Shown: positions 26,784 through 36,384, counted from the first letter of the stretch. The stretch is 64,000 nt of DNA from Vibrio sp. HI00D65 (GCF_001635455.1 NZ_LWEH01000364.1:124001-188000); one strand, 5' to 3'. A program made the numbers and translations. Notes: generated by a model from the letters alone, not told the origin.

Positions 26784-26925
26784 AAATAAAGAGAATTTAT
26801 TGGCTTTTAAATAACTGATCTTTTAGATTAATATGATCTTAAATGATTAAGTGATCTAATGATCTGGCTGTAATTTTGCTGTTAAGTCTATGAACTTAAA
26901 CAATTAAATAAAATACGCTTGGAAA
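26784..26925. other. AT-rich tract, probable unwinding element
   Basis: Strongly AT-rich DNA between the rctB promoter site and the iteron array. It contains four TGATCT units (26816, 26834, 26852, 26860; approximate starts), so the complementary strand reads repeated ATCA. RctB is reported to bind ATCA-containing single strands at the V. cholerae unwinding element. Position and composition fit; melting was not computed. Confidence 0.6.
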
Positions 26926-26927
26926 GC

Positions 26928-27048
26928 ATGATCATAAGCTTCTCGAAACGATGATCATAAAACAGAAGAAAGCATGATCACAGCGAGTCAGAACTATGAT
27001 CATTAAATCATTTTAAGCATGATCATTATTGATTCGAAAGCATGATCA
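26928..27048 (+). repeat. Six RctB iterons (12-mer type)
   Basis: ATGATCA begins at 26928, 26951, 26974, 26996, 27019 and 27042, giving steps of 23, 23, 22, 23 and 23 bp, about two helical turns each. Four units are preceded by GC and most are followed by T or TA. The phasing places all sites on one face of the helix, as for the V. cholerae array. Confidence 0.93.
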
Positions 27049-27063
27049 TTATGGTTATACAGC

Positions 27064-27072
27064 TTATCCACA
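27064..27072 (+). promoter_or_regulatory. DnaA box
   Basis: Perfect TTATCCACA 16 bp beyond the last iteron. A second, one-mismatch copy on the opposite strand (TGTGGATAT, 27118-27126) may also bind. Confidence 0.85.
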
Positions 27073-27420
27073 ACCGATCTTTGTCTATTTTGTTTCGAAG
27101 TGCTTATTTGCTGAAAGTGTGGATATTTTTGAAGGCCAATTTATCGGAACAATGATCAAGTAAGTGGTGATTTTCATTGTTCCCTGCCCTCTTTCGTACA
27201 AAATCCATTCAGTATCGATTTATCACATGTTGCCTTTCGTTTTAAAAAGACATCGAACCAAAGGTAGGAAGCATGATCATGAAATTGTCATGTTTCTGTA
27301 TTCCCATCTTGTGTCGATTGAATTTCCTAGCAATAAGGCCCAATAAGTCATGAATCCCCATTCCAAAAGCATTTTTCCGTAAGTTAGCTCTCCAAATATA
27401 TGCTTCCGGCACGATATCTA

Positions 27421-27448
27421 CTTGATCATTTTTCCGGAAGTTGATCAT
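27421..27448. promoter_or_regulatory. 39-mer-like RctB module
   Basis: TTGATCAT at 27422, then TTTTCCGG, then TTGATCAT at 27441, a direct repeat 19 bp apart flanking TTCCGG. It lies in the parA2-proximal, presumably inhibitory half of oriCII. The same design recurs at 51448. Assignment as a 39-mer analogue is by position and GATC content, not alignment. Confidence 0.6.
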
Positions 27449-27546
27449 TTTGAACTGACATTCATTCGGATCAATATTGGCGACGATGAACCTTGATCAT
27501 GCTTCATAGTATTAGTTTATCAACTGTAGAATTAATCATTTACACC

Positions 27547-27562
27547 ATGATCATTCTTCCGG
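27547..27562. promoter_or_regulatory. Second 39-mer-like half module
   Basis: ATGATCAT-TC-TTCCGG, the same order and spacing as the 27421 module but without the second TGATCAT. A plain TTGATCAT at 27493 lies between the two. Confidence 0.5.
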
Positions 27563-27762
27563 TGTGATTCAGTTTGTCCATTATTCAATGGTGCTCATTA
27601 CTTTGAATGGCTAGATATCGAATCGCTTTTCTTAAATCGAAGTTTGAATTTTCATGTATTGTTATTTTTTACGTGATTCGCCTGTAATTTACAATGAAAA
27701 TCACATAGACCGTAATCTATGGTTGTATTTCAATCGTTCCGGCGTTTTTTAGTCATTTTAGC

Positions 27763-27777
27763 ATTTACATTGTAAAT
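27763..27777. other. parS2: parS2 centromere site
   Basis: Perfect 15-bp palindrome-type ATTTACATTGTAAAT fits the chromosome II parS2 consensus NTTTACANTGTAAAN. It is 220 bp before parA2, within the origin region, and is a binding site for ParB2. Confidence 0.85.
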
Positions 27778-27996
27778 AAGTGATGCTGTAACATTTTAAA
27801 TATAAGGTAAAATTAGGCCAGTTATGCGCTATGAAAGTAGTCAAATTTGTATTCGTTTTAGATACCTTTTCATCAAACTGTAAAAATTCAGTCTATTTTA
27901 TGTGATTTTACTCATAAATGTATGTGCATGTTTTTGTTGTTTTTATCACTGATCGCTGTACAATTTATATCTAGTTAATCATTACGGAAACTGGCA

Positions 27997-29214
27997 ATGA
28001 AAAGAGAACAAACGATTGATAAGCTCTATCAGCTAGCCGAACAAACTCAACAAGTTCAGGCTGACCGAATTGAGATTATTTTGGAGGAGCGAAGTGATGA
28101 GCATTTTCCGCCTATGTCTAAGGCTATGATGGAGACTCGTTCTGGCTTAACTCGCCGTAAATTGGATGAGGCTATCACTAAGCTTGAGGCGGAAGGCCAC
28201 CAGTTTACGAAGAATAATGCTAACCATTACTCAATTTCATTGACCGAAGCTCACATGCTGATGGACGCGGCTGAAGTGCCAAAATTCCATCAACGTAAAC
28301 AGCATGCGGGAAATAAGCCTTGGATTATCAACGTACAGAACCAAAAGGGTGGTACGGGTAAATCAATGACAGCGGTTCATTTAGCGGCATGTTTATCTTT
28401 GAATCTTGATAAACGTTACCGTATCTGTCTGATTGACTTGGATCCACAAGGCTCTCTGCGCTTATTCCTAAACCCACAAATTAGTGGTACTGAGCACGAT
28501 AGCATTTATTCTGCTGTAGATATCATGTTGGACAACGTGCCAGAAGGCCAAGAAGTTGACCAAGAATTTCTGCGTAAAAATGTACTGTTGCCAACACAAT
28601 ATCCAAACCTAAAGACAATTTCAGCTTTCCCAGAAGATGCAATGTTCAACGCTGAAGCGTGGCAAAGCCTTTCTCAAGATCAGTCTTTAGATATTGTGCG
28701 TCTTTTAAAAGAGAAGCTTATCGATAAAATCGCGGATGATTTTGACGTGATTATGATTGATACCGGCCCGCACGTAGACCCACTGGTATGGAACGCGATG
28801 TACGCGTCTAACGCACTGTTGATTCCATGTGCGGCGAAGCGTTTGGACTGGGCTTCAACGGTTAACTTCTTCCAACACTTGCCAACCGTCTACGAAATGT
28901 TCCCGGACGATTGGAAAGGGCTTGAGTTTGTTCGTCTGATGCCAACCATGTTTGAAGACGACAACAAGAAACAGGTATCTGTACTGACAGAAATGAATTA
29001 CCTGTTGAATGACCAAGTAATGATGGCAACGATTCCAAGAAGCCGCGCATTCGAGACTTGTGCAGATACTTACAGCACGGTTTTCGACCTTACAGTGAGT
29101 GATTTTGAAGGCGGTAAGAAGACTCTGGCTGTCGCTCAAGACGCGGTACAAAAAAGTGCTCTAGAATTAGAGCGAGTATTACATAGCAATTGGCCTTCAC
29201 TTAATCAGGGATAA
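27997..29214 (+). CDS. parA2: Chromosome II partition ATPase ParA2
   Basis: 405-residue Walker-type partition ATPase of the long (type Ia) class with an N-terminal DNA-binding region (about 1-100; TRSGLTRRKLDEAITKLEAEG is helix-turn-helix-like). Deviant Walker A QKGGTGKSMTAVHLA is near residue 116, Walker A' LIDLDPQGSLR follows, and Walker B is VIMIDTGPHVDP. It drives segregation of oriCII and partners ParB2, whose gene starts 5 bp downstream. Adjacent to the origin as in V. cholerae. Confidence 0.96.
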   Translation: MKREQTIDKLYQLAEQTQQVQADRIEIILEERSDEHFPPMSKAMMETRSGLTRRKLDEAITKLEAEGHQFTKNNANHYSISLTEAHMLMDAAEVPKFHQRKQHAGNKPWIINVQNQKGGTGKSMTAVHLAACLSLNLDKRYRICLIDLDPQGSLRLFLNPQISGTEHDSIYSAVDIMLDNVPEGQEVDQEFLRKNVLLPTQYPNLKTISAFPEDAMFNAEAWQSLSQDQSLDIVRLLKEKLIDKIADDFDVIMIDTGPHVDPLVWNAMYASNALLIPCAAKRLDWASTVNFFQHLPTVYEMFPDDWKGLEFVRLMPTMFEDDNKKQVSVLTEMNYLLNDQVMMATIPRSRAFETCADTYSTVFDLTVSDFEGGKKTLAVAQDAVQKSALELERVLHSNWPSLNQG

Positions 29215-29219
29215 CAAGA

Positions 29220-30194
29220 ATGGCAATTAAAACATCTGACTTAAATGCAAAGCTATTTGGTAAGGCGAACAAACGTCGTGTTGCTACGCCTCAAGAAGCG
29301 CAAACTGCTGCTAAAGAACAGGCTCAAGTGATCGAGCTTTCTGTTGCTGGCGAAGATTTAGTTTCATTTGAATTGGTTCGAATTCCTGCTTCTGAAGTAG
29401 CAACCCGCACCGTCGTTTTTGAAGAGAATGCTCGTGAGCAATCTTTCCTAAACGAACATGCTCTTTCTGATGTTCTTACAACATTGAAAGAACGCGGCCA
29501 GCAATACCCAGCAGTAGGTCGTAAAAACAAAGACGGTAAGATTGAAGTTCTTGATGGTAGCCGTCGTCGTATGTCTTGTATTTTGGCTGACAAAGAGTTC
29601 CTAATCTATGTTGCCGAAAACATTCACGGCGAACACGCTAAGTTCTTATCTGATGTAGCCAACGCTCATAAGCCGCTTTCTCTGTACGAGAAGGGCAAAG
29701 AGATGCAAGCCAAGCTTGATAAAGGCGAAGCTGAAGACCAAAAAGCGTTAGCAAAAATGTTCCAGTGCAGTGAAGCGCTAGTGAGTGGTGCATTGAAAGC
29801 AGCGGCTTTACCACTTGAACTGCTTCAAGCTTACCCAAATGTGAGCGACCTTGGTCGTCCAACGATTGTTAAACTGTATAAACAATTCAGTGGCCTGACT
29901 GAAGAGCAGCAGAAAACATTACTCACTAAATGTGATGCGCTTGAAGGTTTTGTATGGCAGCGCAGTGAAGCACAAGGTGTGACTCGTTTAACTAAAGACG
30001 TAACGGAAACGCTAGAAGGTTGGATTCTTGAATTGGCTCCTGCACCAGCGAAAAAGGCGTCACCAAAAGTTGAGCTTATCAAAGGCCGCGCATCATACAG
30101 CCGTAAGGGTTCAAACCTAGCGTTAAACCTGAAGAAAATTGATGATGCAACGATGCAAGAAATCCTAACGTTTGTGCAATCGAAACTTGACTAA
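29220..30194 (+). CDS. parB2: Chromosome II partition protein ParB2
   Basis: 324-residue centromere-binding protein. The N-terminal ParB/Srx-like domain has ENAREQSFLNEHALSDVLTTL and the CTP-binding-type motif GSRRRMSCI near residue 118. The central helix-turn-helix includes KALAKMFQCSEALVSGALK, and a C-terminal dimerisation region follows. It binds the TTTACANTGTAAA sites found at 27763, 32398-32476 and 58106. Co-transcribed with parA2; a terminator lies 26 bp after the stop. Confidence 0.96.
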   Translation: MAIKTSDLNAKLFGKANKRRVATPQEAQTAAKEQAQVIELSVAGEDLVSFELVRIPASEVATRTVVFEENAREQSFLNEHALSDVLTTLKERGQQYPAVGRKNKDGKIEVLDGSRRRMSCILADKEFLIYVAENIHGEHAKFLSDVANAHKPLSLYEKGKEMQAKLDKGEAEDQKALAKMFQCSEALVSGALKAAALPLELLQAYPNVSDLGRPTIVKLYKQFSGLTEEQQKTLLTKCDALEGFVWQRSEAQGVTRLTKDVTETLEGWILELAPAPAKKASPKVELIKGRASYSRKGSNLALNLKKIDDATMQEILTFVQSKLD

Positions 30195-30219
30195 GTCGAT
30201 TACTTTCCAAAACTTCTCT

Positions 30220-30246
30220 AAAGCCGCTTTATGCGGCTTTTTATTT
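30220..30246 (+). terminator. Terminator of parA2B2
   Basis: AAGCCGC/GCGGCTT stem with a 5-base loop and a following T-run. Confidence 0.88.
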
Positions 30247-30287
30247 AGCTGTGATAAACTGTATTTAGATGAATCTGGACACAAATT

Positions 30288-32414
30288 ATGACAAGCCCAA
30301 TCAACACATTTCTGTATACACTTTCCGATATCGCCCAACATAATGCTTACCGTTACGGCGTGGTGTTTAATGGCGATGCGACATGGCAAAACTCTGCTAT
30401 CTCTGGTTACCTCAAAGAGAACAACGCACAAATCGTTTTCCAAATTGGTGGGACTCCTTTTGACGGCGTTATTCATGCACCTGTAAAGAAAGGTCAGCAA
30501 CTTCTCGGTCGTGAATGCCAAGTGCTTGTTTGTGATTTTAGAGAGCAGTTTGATGCGAATGGCTTTAGTGCAGCACTTGGTGCCTTGGTCGGTGGCGGAC
30601 TGTTGTTGGTGTTACCGCCTGATATTGAAAATACCGAAATTTTAGTGCTTGGCCAACGTTGGTTACATACGCATTTCGAAAAGCTAATTTCAGTGTCTCA
30701 AGACGATGAAGCTTCAGGATTGGAACGCAGCTTCGATTTACTTCCACAAATGAGTAACGCTCCAAATCATCTAGATCGATTTGAGCAGCAGAATATCGCC
30801 GTTGAGTTAGTCAAAAAAGTGGTGTCTGGTCATCGAAAGCGTCCTTTGATTTTAACGGCTGACAGAGGCCGTGGTAAGAGTTCGACGTTAGGTATTGCAG
30901 CAGCACAGCTTTTGGCAGAACGTCCTGGGTTCAACATTGTTGTGACAGCTCCATCTGTTAAAGCCACCGAGCCTGTTTTTTCACATGCGAAGCAACGACT
31001 CAATGGTTGTGAAGTCGTGAATGCCACTCATGTTTGCTATCAAGGCGGTAGCCTTAGATTTGTTGCGCCAGATGAACTACTAAAATCAAAGTCCGAGTGC
31101 GATTTATTATTGGTTGATGAAGCGGCTGCGATTCCTATCCCAATGTTGAAATCTATGGTCGACAATTATCACCGTATGGTTTTTTCAACCACTGTGCATG
31201 GCTACGAAGGCAGTGGTCGAGGCTTTGGAATAAAGTTCGAGGCTTGGCTTACTAAACACCGACCTGGCTGGAAAGGCTATAAGTTGGAACAACCTATTCG
31301 TTGGAATAATCATGATCCGCTTGAAGCTTGGTTGTTTGATTGTTTCTTACTTGGTGCCGCCTCATCAAATAACGCCGCAGAGCGCGATGTTGAGCTGCTT
31401 TTTAGCGAGAAACTCAGCTCACTAAGTTTGGTCGAGTTATCCAAGCAAGATTGTTTAGCTAACCCAAGCATGCTTCAACAATGCTTTTCGTTATTGGTCG
31501 ATGCTCATTATCAAACATCCCCAAATGACTTGATGCAATTTCTCAACAACCCAGCGATTCAGTTGTACGCGGCTTGGCATCAAGAAGAGTGTTTGAGTTG
31601 TATGTTGGTTTCGCAAGAGGGTGGGTTAGACAGTGAATTGATTTCTCAGATTCAAATTGGAAAACGCAGACCTCAAGGTCATCTGGCTCCGGTATTGTTA
31701 GCAAATCAACTTGGTGCAGTACAAGCGGCAACGAGCATCTGTATCAGAGTCATGCGTATTGCGGTGTCGACATGTCACCAAGGTTTTGGTATCGGTAGTT
31801 GGATGTTGGACAAGTTGTCACAGCGCATTGAACAAGCCGACTACTTAGCGACGAGCTTTGGAGCGACAAGTGATTTGATTGCATTCTGGAGGAATAATGA
31901 TTTTGCTCCAGTACATATTGGTCACCAGCGTGATCAGGCAAGTGGATGTCACTCTGTGCTAATGGTTAAACCTCTTAAAGCAAATTCAGATAGTTGGGTC
32001 AGCCAACTTCTGAATCATTTTGAGCGTAGTTTTTGTTTTGTTGTTTCCGGCTCTCTGGCATCTCTTGAAGTTGATATGGTGCGAGCATTGCTTCCAACTT
32101 ATTCTGAATCGATCTGCGAACTCGAAGTTCAACTTATCAAGAGCTATGTTGATGGAGGGAATAGTTACGATAGCATTGGCTACAGTGTGTTGAAGTTGGT
32201 GCTTATTAGTAATGCACGTCAAGCCCAGAAAACAGTTGTTGATACTACGAATGTCGTTCATTCTTTCGTTTCTGATTTGTTGATTGCCAAAGTTGTTCAA
32301 CAGAAAGGGTGGGGGAGCTGTGTTGAACAGTTTAACTTTATTGGGCGTAAGCAAGCCGAGGCTCAATTCCGAAAAGATGTAGAAGCCTTATTGGTAAATT
32401 TACAGTGTAAATAG
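30288..32414 (+). CDS. tmcA: tRNA(Met) cytidine acetyltransferase TmcA
   Basis: Forms N4-acetylcytidine at the wobble base of elongator tRNA-Met using acetyl-CoA and ATP/GTP. 708 residues. An N-terminal domain (1-180) is followed by a RecD-like helicase module with Walker A TADRGRGKSST (about 190-200) and LLLVDEAAAIPIPML. The GNAT acetyltransferase domain follows, with ISTCHQGFGIGSWMLD-like acetyl-CoA binding residues (the printed stretch reads VSTCHQGFGIGSWML). A C-terminal tail ends the protein. Complete for the family. The stop codon lies inside a parS2 palindrome (32398-32412), so its last residues (LQCK) are dictated by that site. Confidence 0.93.
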   Translation: MTSPINTFLYTLSDIAQHNAYRYGVVFNGDATWQNSAISGYLKENNAQIVFQIGGTPFDGVIHAPVKKGQQLLGRECQVLVCDFREQFDANGFSAALGALVGGGLLLVLPPDIENTEILVLGQRWLHTHFEKLISVSQDDEASGLERSFDLLPQMSNAPNHLDRFEQQNIAVELVKKVVSGHRKRPLILTADRGRGKSSTLGIAAAQLLAERPGFNIVVTAPSVKATEPVFSHAKQRLNGCEVVNATHVCYQGGSLRFVAPDELLKSKSECDLLLVDEAAAIPIPMLKSMVDNYHRMVFSTTVHGYEGSGRGFGIKFEAWLTKHRPGWKGYKLEQPIRWNNHDPLEAWLFDCFLLGAASSNNAAERDVELLFSEKLSSLSLVELSKQDCLANPSMLQQCFSLLVDAHYQTSPNDLMQFLNNPAIQLYAAWHQEECLSCMLVSQEGGLDSELISQIQIGKRRPQGHLAPVLLANQLGAVQAATSICIRVMRIAVSTCHQGFGIGSWMLDKLSQRIEQADYLATSFGATSDLIAFWRNNDFAPVHIGHQRDQASGCHSVLMVKPLKANSDSWVSQLLNHFERSFCFVVSGSLASLEVDMVRALLPTYSESICELEVQLIKSYVDGGNSYDSIGYSVLKLVLISNARQAQKTVVDTTNVVHSFVSDLLIAKVVQQKGWGSCVEQFNFIGRKQAEAQFRKDVEALLVNLQCK

Positions 32415-32476
32415 CGGCAGTCAGTTTTAAATGTGATTTACAGTGTAAATTAGAAGGTTGAATTTACACTGTAAAC
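32398..32476. other. parS2: Cluster of three parS2 sites
   Basis: ATTTACAGTGTAAAT at 32398-32412 and 32436-32450, and ATTTACACTGTAAAC at 32462-32476. All contain TTTACANTGTAAA. Start-to-start spacing is 38 and 26 bp. The first overlaps the tmcA stop. This is probably the main ParB2 loading zone near the origin. The rest of the gap to 32776 shows no other gene; it must contain the fapA-like promoter. Confidence 0.88.
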
Positions 32477-32776
32477 TGTTCCTTAACACTAAGCCTTCAG
32501 CCTCATTTCGATTCCACTATCTCAATTTCCTATTTTACTCAGATAACCCACCACATCACAGGACATTGAAACTTCAAATTAAACCGTGTGAGAATTGTCG
32601 CTTTGTCTTTGTAAAGGTGAGACAAATCATAAAATGAGTACGTCTTATTTATGAGTCATCTTTGCAGTCACGAAAGTAAGTGATGTGACGCTGATTATTA
32701 TAATGTGACGATTCTAAGCACAGATTGATTTATATAGACTGAATAACAGCTGAGTCATTAGGGATACTCAATTCGA

Positions 32777-34447
32777 ATGTGGGATAACATCGTTACATTG
32801 TCGGAAGATAAACAACAAGTGATGGCATGTCTGCCGTTAGGTGTTGTGGTTGATGCAAGCTTTGATAACAAGACACTGCCACCAGCCTTGGAAGCAATAG
32901 ACGCATCAAGCTATTTTCTTTTTGAAGAAGAAGTGCTGCGTTTTGTCTCTATTGCTAAAGAAGGCAAAGGAGAAGCTTACGAAGGTATTCTGATTGCTGA
33001 GGTTCGCGACGCCAGTGTAGAGGTGCAACTATCCGATGACGAGATGTTAGCGAGTCTTGTTGTCACTGGTCCATACAACGGAAACCCTCTGCGCGGTAGT
33101 GACATCATCCATTGTCTAGCTCAAGCTCATATCACTAAAGGGATTAATAAATTAGCCCTTAGAAAAGTATTAATGATGAGTAGTAAGCTTAGGCCGGGAG
33201 AAACGTTTACTCAGCCTGTCGCTAAAGGCACTCAGCCAATCAGGGGTAAAGACGCCAAGTTTGCGGCGCTCGTGGAAGACATTACGCGCCAAGTTCTAAA
33301 GCCCCGCGGTAAAAACGAAGACAAGATTGATATGCGGGATTTGGGAGAAACCATCACCGTTGGACTGAATGACCAATTGATGAAGCGTACTCCCGCGACT
33401 AAAGGTGTTGCTGGATTTACGGTTCAAGGCCGAGTCATCCCACCAATCCCTGGACAAGACAGCTTAATCAAGCCTGGTAAAGGTACGTACATTTCTCCTG
33501 ATGACCCTAATCTATTGCTCGCTTCCCACCCTGGCTTACCCATCATTAAAGATCGAACCATCGAAGTGGATGACGCACTGTGTGTTAGCAATGTCGATGT
33601 CTCTACTGGACACGTAAAGTTTAAAGGTAATGTGCTTGTCTCTGGCAACATTGAACCAGGCATGGTTGTGAAAGCCACTGGGAGTATTACCGTCGGCGGC
33701 TTTATTGAATCTGCTGAAGTTCAGGCGCAAGGCGATATCAAAGTCGCGAAAGGAATCATCGGACATACGACGAAAGAGGGAGAACCGAAAAGTTGTAAGG
33801 TATTTAGCAAAGGTTCTATCACGGCAAGCTATGCTCAAAATGCCGAGTTACAAACGGCGAGCGATATGCGCCTTGGCGTACACAGCATGAGTAATGAAAT
33901 CCGCTGTGGTAACAACCTTATTGTGATGGACTCACTCAAGAAGCACGGCACACTCAGTGGCGGTGAAGCGAAAGTGGGTGGCAAGGTGGAGTGCGTTTTC
34001 TTAGGCGTTGAAGGAGATACTGCAACTAAAGTTCATGGTTTTGCACGCTATGATGGTTATCGACAGAAGATTGCTGAGCTCAAGGAAATTTATAGACACA
34101 CGCAAGAACAGACTATGGACGTAATTCGACAAGAGCTTGAATTTAAGAAATTACCTAAAGCAGAGCGAAGTGAAGAACAAGCGTTACAAATAGAGCAGCA
34201 GCGCGAGAAGAACAATCACGCCATAGAAAGCACTAAACAAAAGCTTGATACTCTGGAAGCTGAATTTGAAACGAACCTTGCGGAGTGTACGGTCGAAGCA
34301 CATGAAAAAGTTTATACTCGAGTCACCGTGCAGTTTGGTGATGAAACCGTGACAACTAAGCGTACCCATGGGGGAAGCGTGTTTTCCTTCAACCAATACG
34401 AGATTCAATGTTCCTTTAAGATGGAACAAGAAGACATTTCATTATAA
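32777..34447 (+). CDS. FapA family (DUF342) protein
   Basis: 556 residues. An N-terminal polar domain (about 1-150) is followed by the FapA/DUF342 region, with GKDAKFAALVEDITRQ and the repetitive beta-helix part (KGNVLVSGNIEPGMVVKATGSITVGG) around 275-400. A coiled-coil segment rich in Glu, Gln and Lys follows (about 435-500), then a short beta tail. DUF342/FapA-type proteins form right-handed beta-helices like bactofilins and MinC; a precise role is unknown in vibrios. Single gene, 3' end close to and convergent with the SgrR-like gene. Confidence 0.82.
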   Translation: MWDNIVTLSEDKQQVMACLPLGVVVDASFDNKTLPPALEAIDASSYFLFEEEVLRFVSIAKEGKGEAYEGILIAEVRDASVEVQLSDDEMLASLVVTGPYNGNPLRGSDIIHCLAQAHITKGINKLALRKVLMMSSKLRPGETFTQPVAKGTQPIRGKDAKFAALVEDITRQVLKPRGKNEDKIDMRDLGETITVGLNDQLMKRTPATKGVAGFTVQGRVIPPIPGQDSLIKPGKGTYISPDDPNLLLASHPGLPIIKDRTIEVDDALCVSNVDVSTGHVKFKGNVLVSGNIEPGMVVKATGSITVGGFIESAEVQAQGDIKVAKGIIGHTTKEGEPKSCKVFSKGSITASYAQNAELQTASDMRLGVHSMSNEIRCGNNLIVMDSLKKHGTLSGGEAKVGGKVECVFLGVEGDTATKVHGFARYDGYRQKIAELKEIYRHTQEQTMDVIRQELEFKKLPKAERSEEQALQIEQQREKNNHAIESTKQKLDTLEAEFETNLAECTVEAHEKVYTRVTVQFGDETVTTKRTHGGSVFSFNQYEIQCSFKMEQEDISL

Positions 34448-34499
34448 AAGGTGCCAGTGTGCGGCACCCATATCAAAATATCCTCATCAACACCTTCCT

Positions 34500-36248
34500 T
34501 TAATCAGAAGACCACACCGAGCGAATGTCTGGCCATCCCCAGTTGGTGAGTGCGACATCTTCTAAGACACCTTGAAATCGTAATGTTTGAGTGTGATGAA
34601 ACATTGGGGCAACCCAGTACTCACTGACCAACGTTGAAGCTATCGGCTCTAACGCCGTTAGGTAATCTTCAAGCGGGGTGCTCGCTCTGAGGTTTTCCAA
34701 TTGTTGATCAAGCCAACTTGCATTTGCTTCCCCTAAAGTGTGGTACAGCACGTTGTTGCAATAGAAATTAGAAAACGCTGAAGCATGACGGTTATCGTCT
34801 AAATTGATATTGGTTAAGATCAGTGTTTCATCGAGCGTGCCGTTGTTCGCTTTCTCACTCAACTCTCGATAGGAATACATCACAATTTCAACTACACAAT
34901 TGTGTTCGGCAAGTACTGAAGAAATAGCCCGAGCGCATCGACGCAGAGCTGTGTAGTTGTATCCAGCAATGGTAATGGTTTTTGGTAGCGTGCTGAATTC
35001 ACCAAACGGGCGTAAAACGGGGTTCCAAACCGGCAATAAGTTGTTAGCTACGACACTGCCGTAATGAACCTTCTTTTTCTGGAACACGTCGAGTAGTCGC
35101 TGCGGTTGAATCAATTCCGTGATGTAACAGCGTTGGGCACGTGTTAACGGATGCTTTGCATGATGGTTGAATAACGCGAACAAGCAGCCGTCTTCAGTGC
35201 GACTGTGTTGACTCGCGTGAATAGCATTGGGTGCTTGTATTGAAACTTCAATACCGCTTGTTGTTTCAGATACTTGGATTGGTGTATTACTGGATAGTGA
35301 TAGGTTCTCCATTTTCTCGTCGTTGACGCTCCAAATCGTAACTAAGTCGACCAACACACGACACGAATAGTAGCCATCGAATGCTTGCAGTTTAAGCTTA
35401 TTTTTGTCGTGTTCGACCACTGTAAATGGGCCACTGCCAATCACAGCATTGTTGTTTGCAACATTAACTTGGTTTGCTGGCTGAATACCGTATTTGACAC
35501 CAGAGACAAGCCCTGCGAATCCTTGATCTGGTTTGCTTAATTTAAATACCACTTTCAATGGATGTGGGGCGCTGATGTCTCTGACGTGTGCGAGCTCTTT
35601 TTGATAATAGGGAAGGGCACTGAGTTTAGCAAAGAGGCTCACAATGGTATCTGCGTCAATTGGTTCGTCGTTGTGGAACTTAAGTCCAGGGCGAAGATGG
35701 AATGTCCATTGATAGCTCGCTTCGTCATAGTGCCAATGGTGAGCGAGCTCTGGTTTGATAACACCATTGTCATGGCTGGATACTAAGCAGCAATACACCT
35801 GACGCAAGAAGAAGCGCTCGCTACGGCGGTGTAATTGGTGTGGCACAATACGCTCGAACATGCGCTTGTATGTGAGTTGAATACTGACACGGCCTTCTTG
35901 AACTGAAGCCCCAGAGGTGGTTTTCAGTAGGCGGCCAAACGTTGCTTCGTCCTCATCAAGAATAGCCAAAGCTTTCTCATACTTGCCTTGTTGGATTCGC
36001 TCTAGAGCAAGGCTCTCCTTGAGTACGCCTAGTTCAATGTTTAGCAGAAGCGACGAACGTTGGTTTCGACCGGCTTTCGGTTGCCAAGTTAACCACGCTA
36101 GCTCTTGCATTTGTGATAACAGGTTGCGGGCATGTCGAGGAGAAGTACAAAGTAAATCAGCCACTTCTTGTACTGTGGTTTTTATTTCGCTTCCGACACC
36201 AATGGGTGCGATTCGCTGATAATACCTAAGCAGGTTGAGATTAGACAC
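34500..36248 (-). CDS. SgrR-family transcriptional regulator
   Basis: About 582 residues. The N-terminal SgrR-type winged helix (about 1-115) contains EVADLLCTSPRHARNLLSQM, then a SBP_bac_5 solute-binding domain (about 160-460) with the family-5 motif TFHLRPGLKFHNDEPIDADT. The architecture is that of E. coli SgrR, which activates the sgrS small RNA during sugar-phosphate stress. No sgrS-like RNA or sugar transporter gene is adjacent. Starts: GTG at 36248 has AGGG at good spacing; TTG at 36251 is possible. Confidence 0.85.
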   Translation of the reverse strand: MSNLNLLRYYQRIAPIGVGSEIKTTVQEVADLLCTSPRHARNLLSQMQELAWLTWQPKAGRNQRSSLLLNIELGVLKESLALERIQQGKYEKALAILDEDEATFGRLLKTTSGASVQEGRVSIQLTYKRMFERIVPHQLHRRSERFFLRQVYCCLVSSHDNGVIKPELAHHWHYDEASYQWTFHLRPGLKFHNDEPIDADTIVSLFAKLSALPYYQKELAHVRDISAPHPLKVVFKLSKPDQGFAGLVSGVKYGIQPANQVNVANNNAVIGSGPFTVVEHDKNKLKLQAFDGYYSCRVLVDLVTIWSVNDEKMENLSLSSNTPIQVSETTSGIEVSIQAPNAIHASQHSRTEDGCLFALFNHHAKHPLTRAQRCYITELIQPQRLLDVFQKKKVHYGSVVANNLLPVWNPVLRPFGEFSTLPKTITIAGYNYTALRRCARAISSVLAEHNCVVEIVMYSYRELSEKANNGTLDETLILTNINLDDNRHASAFSNFYCNNVLYHTLGEANASWLDQQLENLRASTPLEDYLTALEPIASTLVSEYWVAPMFHHTQTLRFQGVLEDVALTNWGWPDIRSVWSSD

Positions 36249-36356
36249 CAAGAGCCCTTTGTTAATGGATAGCCTAGTATTTTACTCAACTTAACTTCGA
36301 GAAAATAAGAAAATGTTCAGTTACTTTGTTCCCCTTTTGTCACGGTTTAAGGGGAT

Positions 36357-36384
36357 AAAAAAGGGGAGCATTCGCTCCCCCTTT
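36357..36384 (-). terminator. Terminator of the lap operon
   Basis: GGGGAGC/GCTCCCC stem with an ATTC loop, A/T extensions, and TTTTTT on the minus strand, 25 bp past the lapB stop. Confidence 0.85.

Larger units (their letters stand above)
26718..27996. other. oriCII: oriCII, replication origin of the secondary chromosome
   Basis: A 1.28-kb non-coding region between rctB and parA2. From the rctB side it holds the rctB promoter with an ATGATCAT site, an AT-rich tract with TGATCT repeats, six phased ATGATCA iterons, and a DnaA box at 27064-27072. The parA2-proximal half carries further TGATCA sites and TTGATCAT-N2-TTCCGG modules, then a parS2 palindrome. This organisation follows the V. cholerae chromosome II origin, where the second half holds the inhibitory 39-mers. 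GATC is very frequent, consistent with the known Dam dependence of RctB binding. Confidence 0.95.

Noticed and set aside
27164..27448. 60- and 68-residue frames inside oriCII as an rctA-like gene
   Set aside because: Frames run through iteron and 39-mer-like sites, lack ribosome binding sites and look like chance openings; the region works as regulatory DNA.
27687..27701. AATTTACAATGAAAATC as an extra parS2 site in oriCII
   Set aside because: Right half reads TGAAAA instead of TGTAAA; the perfect site 70 bp further on is sufficient.
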